Shown: positions 5,105 through 8,255 of the stretch, piece by piece | How the letters are laid out: every line of letters starts with the position of its first letter | Numbering within the stretch: position 1 is the first letter of the stretch | NCBI GenBank assembly: GCA_964545075.1 | Contig: CAZJFS010000190.1 | Span: forward strand, 1 to 8,255 | Direction: 5' to 3' | Length of the DNA stretch: 8,255 nt | From: DAOPXV01 sp035352535 | GTDB taxonomy: Bacteria; Muiribacteriota; UBA9980 | Translations under genes and position numbers: made by a program | The notes under the pieces: model-generated | Databases searched by the model: none | Told to the model about the DNA's origin: nothing | The model's input: the letters and a program-made list of their open reading frames with translations, nothing else

Positions 5105-6736
5105 CTATATTTTATCCAGGTATTCGACTATATCTTTCTTGTCGCAGAGCAGCGGCTTCACGTTAAATCCGGTCTGGGCGGCTATTTCATCCTGCGTGAA
5201 GCGGTCGAGAGGATCGAGCATCGCCAGGGACAGTTCCTTTTTCAAACGCATTATATCGAACGGGGCTATCAATCTCGCATAGGCGTAGTCTTTCGGAATG
5301 CCCATAAGATTCTCGGGATCGGGGCGCGACCTTTTCAGGTCGGTTTTTTTTATCTTGTAATACGCCATGAATTCTTCGATGCGCGCAAAATCGCATATCT
5401 TTTCTTCGATAATGCATTGGATCGGGCTTTTTCCAGTCCGCTGTATCGCCGCTCTGACCTTCTCTATATCGGCCCCGGACGCCATACCCTCAACCGTCAG
5501 CCTTTGCGTAAGCTCGTCAAGCCGGTTTAAATAATAGTCGATCCTGGCTTTCTTCGTTTTTATATCGTCGTATTCTTCGAGAAGTTCGCCGAACAGGCCC
5601 TTTTTTTCAAGCATGCCGCATATCGCGTCGGCGAGCTTCGCCACGAAATCGCGGTCGTCCGCATTGAAATTCTTTTTGCGCACGGTATTATCAAGATATA
5701 TCGCGCCGAGACAGGTGCCGTTTTTGGCCAGAGGCGCGCAGATAACGGATTTTATAACGCCGCTTATAATGCTTTCAGACATGCTCATAAAACGTTCGTC
5801 CAGCATCGGGTCGTCGACGAGAACAGGCTGCTGGCTACTTATAACGTACTTAGCGACTATCATGGAAGGCGTGCCCTCGTTGATTTCGCTGTTATGTATA
5901 TTTGAAACCAACGGAACGATAGATCCGATCATGGGGTCCTTTATAACGATGAATCCGCGGTTCGTGTCGAGCAGCTTCATCGCGACGTTCAATATGAAGC
6001 CGCTGGCTTTTTTATAATCATCGACGCCGACTATGAGCTTTCCGATCTCGCCAAGCGCGAAGGCATAATTTTCAGGAATTTTTCCGAACTCGGCGGCCGG
6101 TTGTTCAGCTGCGTTAGCCGCAATATCTTCAGGAGAGCCGGCCGAAATACGTCCGGGTTCAACCGCCGGGCATTTCGAACCATTCAAGACCGCCACGCGC
6201 CCCTGATGTTTGACTGCCAGGTCGTTTATGTCTTCGGCTATCGAAGAAAGAGCCTGTTTGAGCGCCTTCGTCCCGGCCGAAGAATCGGGGATCTTTGAAT
6301 TAAGGGCGTCGATCCTTTCGCGCGCGGCCCCAATTCCGCTTAAAAGTTCGATTATAATATCTTCGGGAGTCCGAACCGCCTGAATTTTTTCGCCAAAATT
6401 CTGAAATCCGCTCACGACGCGGTCGGCCGCCTCTTCCAGCATCAAGCCTTCTTCATCTATAAATTCGAGCCTGCCCTGGCCTACTCCGATAATGTCCTTA
6501 TGCATGAGCGGGGTTTTGATGTCAATCTTTTTTCCGTTGATGAAAGTGCCGTTCGTCGAGCCCATGTCCTCAACGAAATAAAAAGGCCCATCCTTTACTA
6601 TGCGAGTGTGGTTGCGTGAAACGGAAGAGCTTTTCAAAAGGATGTCGCACCCGGTAACGCGCCCTATCACCAGCTCGTCCTTCGTGATCTCGAAGTTAGA
6701 TTTTTCCGATGAATCGTCGATGAGCAGTTTTGGCAT
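5105..6736 (-). CDS. FHA-GAF signalling protein with C-terminal MshEN/GspE_N-like domain
   Basis: This 543-residue cytoplasmic protein has no signal peptide or membrane segment. Residues 1-95 are an FHA phosphothreonine-binding domain: Gly25-Arg26, SRNH (40-43) and GSTNGTFING (59-68) are all intact. Residues 100-225 form a variable linker with helical and Ala/Pro-rich parts. Residues 235-380 are a GAF domain, ending in the typical VICAPLAKNGTCLGAIYLDN (331-350) and a following helix; its ligand is unknown. A helix at 380-410 leads to a domain like the N-terminal MshEN/GspE_N domain of type II secretion and pilus ATPases: GIPKDYAYARLIAPFD, then LSLAMLDPLDRFTQDEI and QTGFNVKPLL (479-530). The RLGxxL signatures used by MshEN to bind cyclic di-GMP are not recognisable. 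No ATPase follows. AAGGAG sits 7 nt before the ATG. The role is likely signal integration through protein contacts; partner and kinase are not in the window. Confidence 0.88.
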   Translation of the reverse strand: MPKLLIDDSSEKSNFEITKDELVIGRVTGCDILLKSSSVSRNHTRIVKDGPFYFVEDMGSTNGTFINGKKIDIKTPLMHKDIIGVGQGRLEFIDEEGLMLEEAADRVVSGFQNFGEKIQAVRTPEDIIIELLSGIGAARERIDALNSKIPDSSAGTKALKQALSSIAEDINDLAVKHQGRVAVLNGSKCPAVEPGRISAGSPEDIAANAAEQPAAEFGKIPENYAFALGEIGKLIVGVDDYKKASGFILNVAMKLLDTNRGFIVIKDPMIGSIVPLVSNIHNSEINEGTPSMIVAKYVISSQQPVLVDDPMLDERFMSMSESIISGVIKSVICAPLAKNGTCLGAIYLDNTVRKKNFNADDRDFVAKLADAICGMLEKKGLFGELLEEYDDIKTKKARIDYYLNRLDELTQRLTVEGMASGADIEKVRAAIQRTGKSPIQCIIEEKICDFARIEEFMAYYKIKKTDLKRSRPDPENLMGIPKDYAYARLIAPFDIMRLKKELSLAMLDPLDRFTQDEIAAQTGFNVKPLLCDKKDIVEYLDKI

Positions 6737-6774
6737 CGAGGCTCTCCTTATTATTGAATGAAAAACGAATCAGC

Positions 6775-6803
6775 ATTATAAACAAAACCCGGCCGATTGT
6801 CAA
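6775..6803 (-). promoter_or_regulatory. Consensus sigma70 promoter of the FHA-GAF gene
   Basis: On the minus strand TTGACA (6798-6803) and TATAAT (6775-6780) are separated by exactly 17 bp, a full match to consensus at both hexamers. The start point would be near 6768, giving a short leader of about 32 nt with an AAGGAG ribosome site. High basal transcription is expected unless repressed. Confidence 0.85.
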
Positions 6804-6805
6804 TA

Positions 6806-6845
6806 TGAGCAAAATCGAAGGAATTTGAGCAAACCAAAGCAAATC
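6806..6845. repeat. Helically phased AGCAAA repeats between divergent promoters
   Basis: AGCAAA occurs at 6808-6813, 6828-6833 and 6838-6843, offsets of 20 and 10 bp, so all three copies face the same side of the helix. The first two extend to TGAGCAAA (6806 and 6826); the first and third share GCAAAATC/GCAAATC-like ends. The cluster begins 3 bp beyond the -35 of the FHA-GAF promoter and ends 17 bp before the -35 of the aminopeptidase promoter. This is a natural place for a shared regulator to bind, although repeats this short may be coincidental. Confidence 0.45.
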
Positions 6846-6861
6846 AGGGCCGGGCCGCGAA

Positions 6862-6890
6862 TTGAAATTAATTCGCTTGTATGTTATAAT
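6862..6890 (+). promoter_or_regulatory. Sigma70-type promoter of the M29 aminopeptidase gene
   Basis: TTGAAA (6862-6867) is followed after 17 bp by TATAAT (6885-6890), with TG one base upstream of the -10 (an extended -10). Transcription would start near 6897 and give a leader of about 57 nt. It is back to back with the FHA-GAF promoter; the two -35 boxes are 58 bp apart. Confidence 0.8.
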
Positions 6891-6953
6891 TGGCGCATGA
6901 AATTCCCGAAAGTTTAGCTCATGATCATAAAAATTTAATTAAACGGAGATAAA

Positions 6954-8255
6954 ATGAAGAATGAAAAAACGCCGCGAAAAGCTTTGAAAATTGACGAACG
7001 GGTCAAAAAAATAAAGCTGATGCTAACCGCGGCGGAAAATAAAACGGGACCGAAGCGAAATTATTATTCTTTCATAAGGCATACGGCCGATTTTATTTTA
7101 AGAATAATCGAGCTCGAAAAAAAACTCGGAGATAATTATTTCGAAAAGACAAATTTTGAAACGCTTCTGATAGAAAACACTTCCCTCTATTCCGAGCTTT
7201 ACCCGCGAAACTATTTCAAAAGCTACGCCGACCCGGCATTTTGCGTGAAAACTTTCGGGTCGGAGAACGGCCGCGTCATATCTTACTTTTATTACGCGCT
7301 CAGAGCCATTATCGAATATGCCTATCTTCACAAAAAAAACCGCATCGATGAGTGCGCCTCGGTCTTCATAAGATTTTGCGAATATATCGAAAGCGCGAAA
7401 AAAATAAACCGCGAAGATATCGAAAAAATAACGACCGCGTTAGATCTGGATAATATGGACGAAAAGCGGCTCGAATATATCCGCGAAAGATACGACCACG
7501 GTTTTTCTTTTTATAAGGATATCGTAAGCTCAGCGACCGGTAAAGACCTGAGGTATCTTTTCAGATACGGTTGCCATATCGGCATGAATGAGATAATTAC
7601 GGCCGATTTCATTAACCGTCTCGATGCCCCGGAGATCGGGCGCCTCGCAAAACATATAGCCACGGCTTATATTGAAGGATTCACAACGGAAAATAAGGAC
7701 AGGGGCGGGCGCGACGTCGTGAAAATAATTCCCTGCGCCGGCTATGAAAGAGTGATCTCGGAACTGATGAAAGAGTTCGAACGCCGGGGATTTAAATGCG
7801 TCATAAACGTCATGAACTCGACCGAAGCCGGAAATCAATGCGACTACGATCACAGATATGACAAAAAGCCGTTTTTATCGGCTGAATATATCGACTGCGC
7901 GGCCGCCTCGTACGAAAAGGCCTTCGAAAAAATAATGCCGTTAGTTTCCAGATACAGCGGCCAGGCCCGCGTCGGAACTTTCGGCGAGGAGCCTTTTTCG
8001 CCTGCCGAAAAAAAGGAATGCTATTCGCTCGATAAAGCCGGCCAGAAGCTTTATAACCGCTACATGAACGACATCTTGAATCTTTTTTCAAAATACGTTC
8101 CCGACGCGAACACGAGCTTTACGGCTATCCGGTTCCCGACGCCCGAAATAGGTCATAATTACGAAGAAATATTCCTCGATATATTAAAAATAAACACGCT
8201 CGACACAAAAAAATACATTTCGATCCAGCAAAAGATCATAGACGCGCTCGACACC
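6954..8255 (+). CDS. M29-type (leucyl) aminopeptidase, N-terminal 434 residues, cut by window edge
   Basis: The frame is open from the ATG at 6954 to the window end, 434 codons without a stop. GGAGA lies about 5 nt before the ATG. The first 170 residues are variable and helix-rich. From about residue 174 the sequence resembles a group of large metal-dependent aminopeptidases distantly related to AmpS/PepS (family M29): YIRERYDHGFSFYKDI (175-190), LRYLFRYG (199-206), QCDYDHRYDKKPFLSAEYID (295-314), GTFGEEPFSP (341-350), TSFTAIRFPTPEIGHNYEEI (387-406) and INTLDTKKYISIQQKIIDAL (413-432). I recognise this from memory, without a search. The expected metal ligands lie in the missing C-terminal part, so activity cannot be judged. 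There is no signal peptide, so the enzyme is cytoplasmic and would release N-terminal residues from peptides. Confidence 0.8.
   Translation, partial: MKNEKTPRKALKIDERVKKIKLMLTAAENKTGPKRNYYSFIRHTADFILRIIELEKKLGDNYFEKTNFETLLIENTSLYSELYPRNYFKSYADPAFCVKTFGSENGRVISYFYYALRAIIEYAYLHKKNRIDECASVFIRFCEYIESAKKINREDIEKITTALDLDNMDEKRLEYIRERYDHGFSFYKDIVSSATGKDLRYLFRYGCHIGMNEIITADFINRLDAPEIGRLAKHIATAYIEGFTTENKDRGGRDVVKIIPCAGYERVISELMKEFERRGFKCVINVMNSTEAGNQCDYDHRYDKKPFLSAEYIDCAAASYEKAFEKIMPLVSRYSGQARVGTFGEEPFSPAEKKECYSLDKAGQKLYNRYMNDILNLFSKYVPDANTSFTAIRFPTPEIGHNYEEIFLDILKINTLDTKKYISIQQKIIDALDT

Noticed and set aside
4907..5530. Plus-strand open frame of 207 codons
   Set aside because: It runs through the end of the carboxypeptidase gene, the intrinsic terminator and the antisense of the FHA-GAF gene. 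It has no ribosome site and no recognisable protein features, and the minus-strand frame has clear domains.
6788..6854. Inverted CCCGGCC / GGCCGGG arms around the divergent promoter region
   Set aside because: The arms are 7 bp, about 53 bp apart and GC-rich, and they lie partly in the promoter spacer. No plausible compact structure or dimer site follows from them.
6897..6938. Two tiny open frames (6 and 5 codons) in the aminopeptidase leader
   Set aside because: The first begins at the predicted transcription start with no ribosome site and the second also lacks one. Frames this short are expected by chance.
1..8255. Mobile element, CRISPR array, tRNA or toxin-antitoxin locus
   Set aside because: I looked for terminal repeats, transposase or integrase frames, regularly spaced repeats, cloverleaf segments and small overlapping gene pairs, and saw none.

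Overview
The window is bacterial chromosomal DNA of moderate GC content with AT-rich intergenic stretches. Genes start behind Shine-Dalgarno sequences, and four near-consensus sigma70-type promoters can be read directly (three TTGACA and one TTGAAA -35 boxes, each 17 bp from a TATAAT-like -10). Two proteins carry Sec-type signal peptides. The substrate-binding protein lacks a lipobox cysteine, which fits a diderm cell with a periplasm. The FmdE-type protein, the metallopeptidases and the FHA-GAF protein suggest an anaerobic, possibly peptide-using organism outside the best-studied groups. I cannot assign a phylum. I see no mobile element, CRISPR array, tRNA or rRNA.

Region 1 (1-3034, minus strand) is a compact operon read from right to left: an FmdE-family protein, a periplasmic substrate-binding protein of the FecB/BtuF/TroA-like type, an FecE-like ATPase and an FecCD-type permease cut off by the left edge. 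Two of the three junctions are stop/start overlaps of one or four bases; the third is a gap of about 27 bases. A textbook promoter lies about 75-100 bp upstream of fmdE, with a small dyad over its -35. The set looks like a metal, oxyanion or metal-chelate importer. The FmdE partner makes molybdate or tungstate a reasonable but unproven substrate.

Region 2 (3035-5027) holds an AT-rich divergent intergenic region and, on the plus strand, a secreted M14 zinc carboxypeptidase with a prodomain-like N-terminus, all recognisable catalytic residues and an extra C-terminal helical region. It has its own promoter, a leader of about 130 nt with a GATTCT repeat cluster, and a strong intrinsic terminator.

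Region 3 (5105-8255) is a divergent pair. On the minus strand is a 543-residue cytoplasmic FHA-GAF protein with a C-terminal domain like the N-terminal MshEN/GspE_N domain of type II secretion and type IV pilus ATPases. On the plus strand is the first 434 residues of an M29-type aminopeptidase, cut off by the right edge. Their back-to-back promoters enclose a helically phased AGCAAA repeat. The secreted carboxypeptidase and the cytoplasmic aminopeptidase could act in successive steps of peptide use, but nothing in the sequence shows co-regulation.
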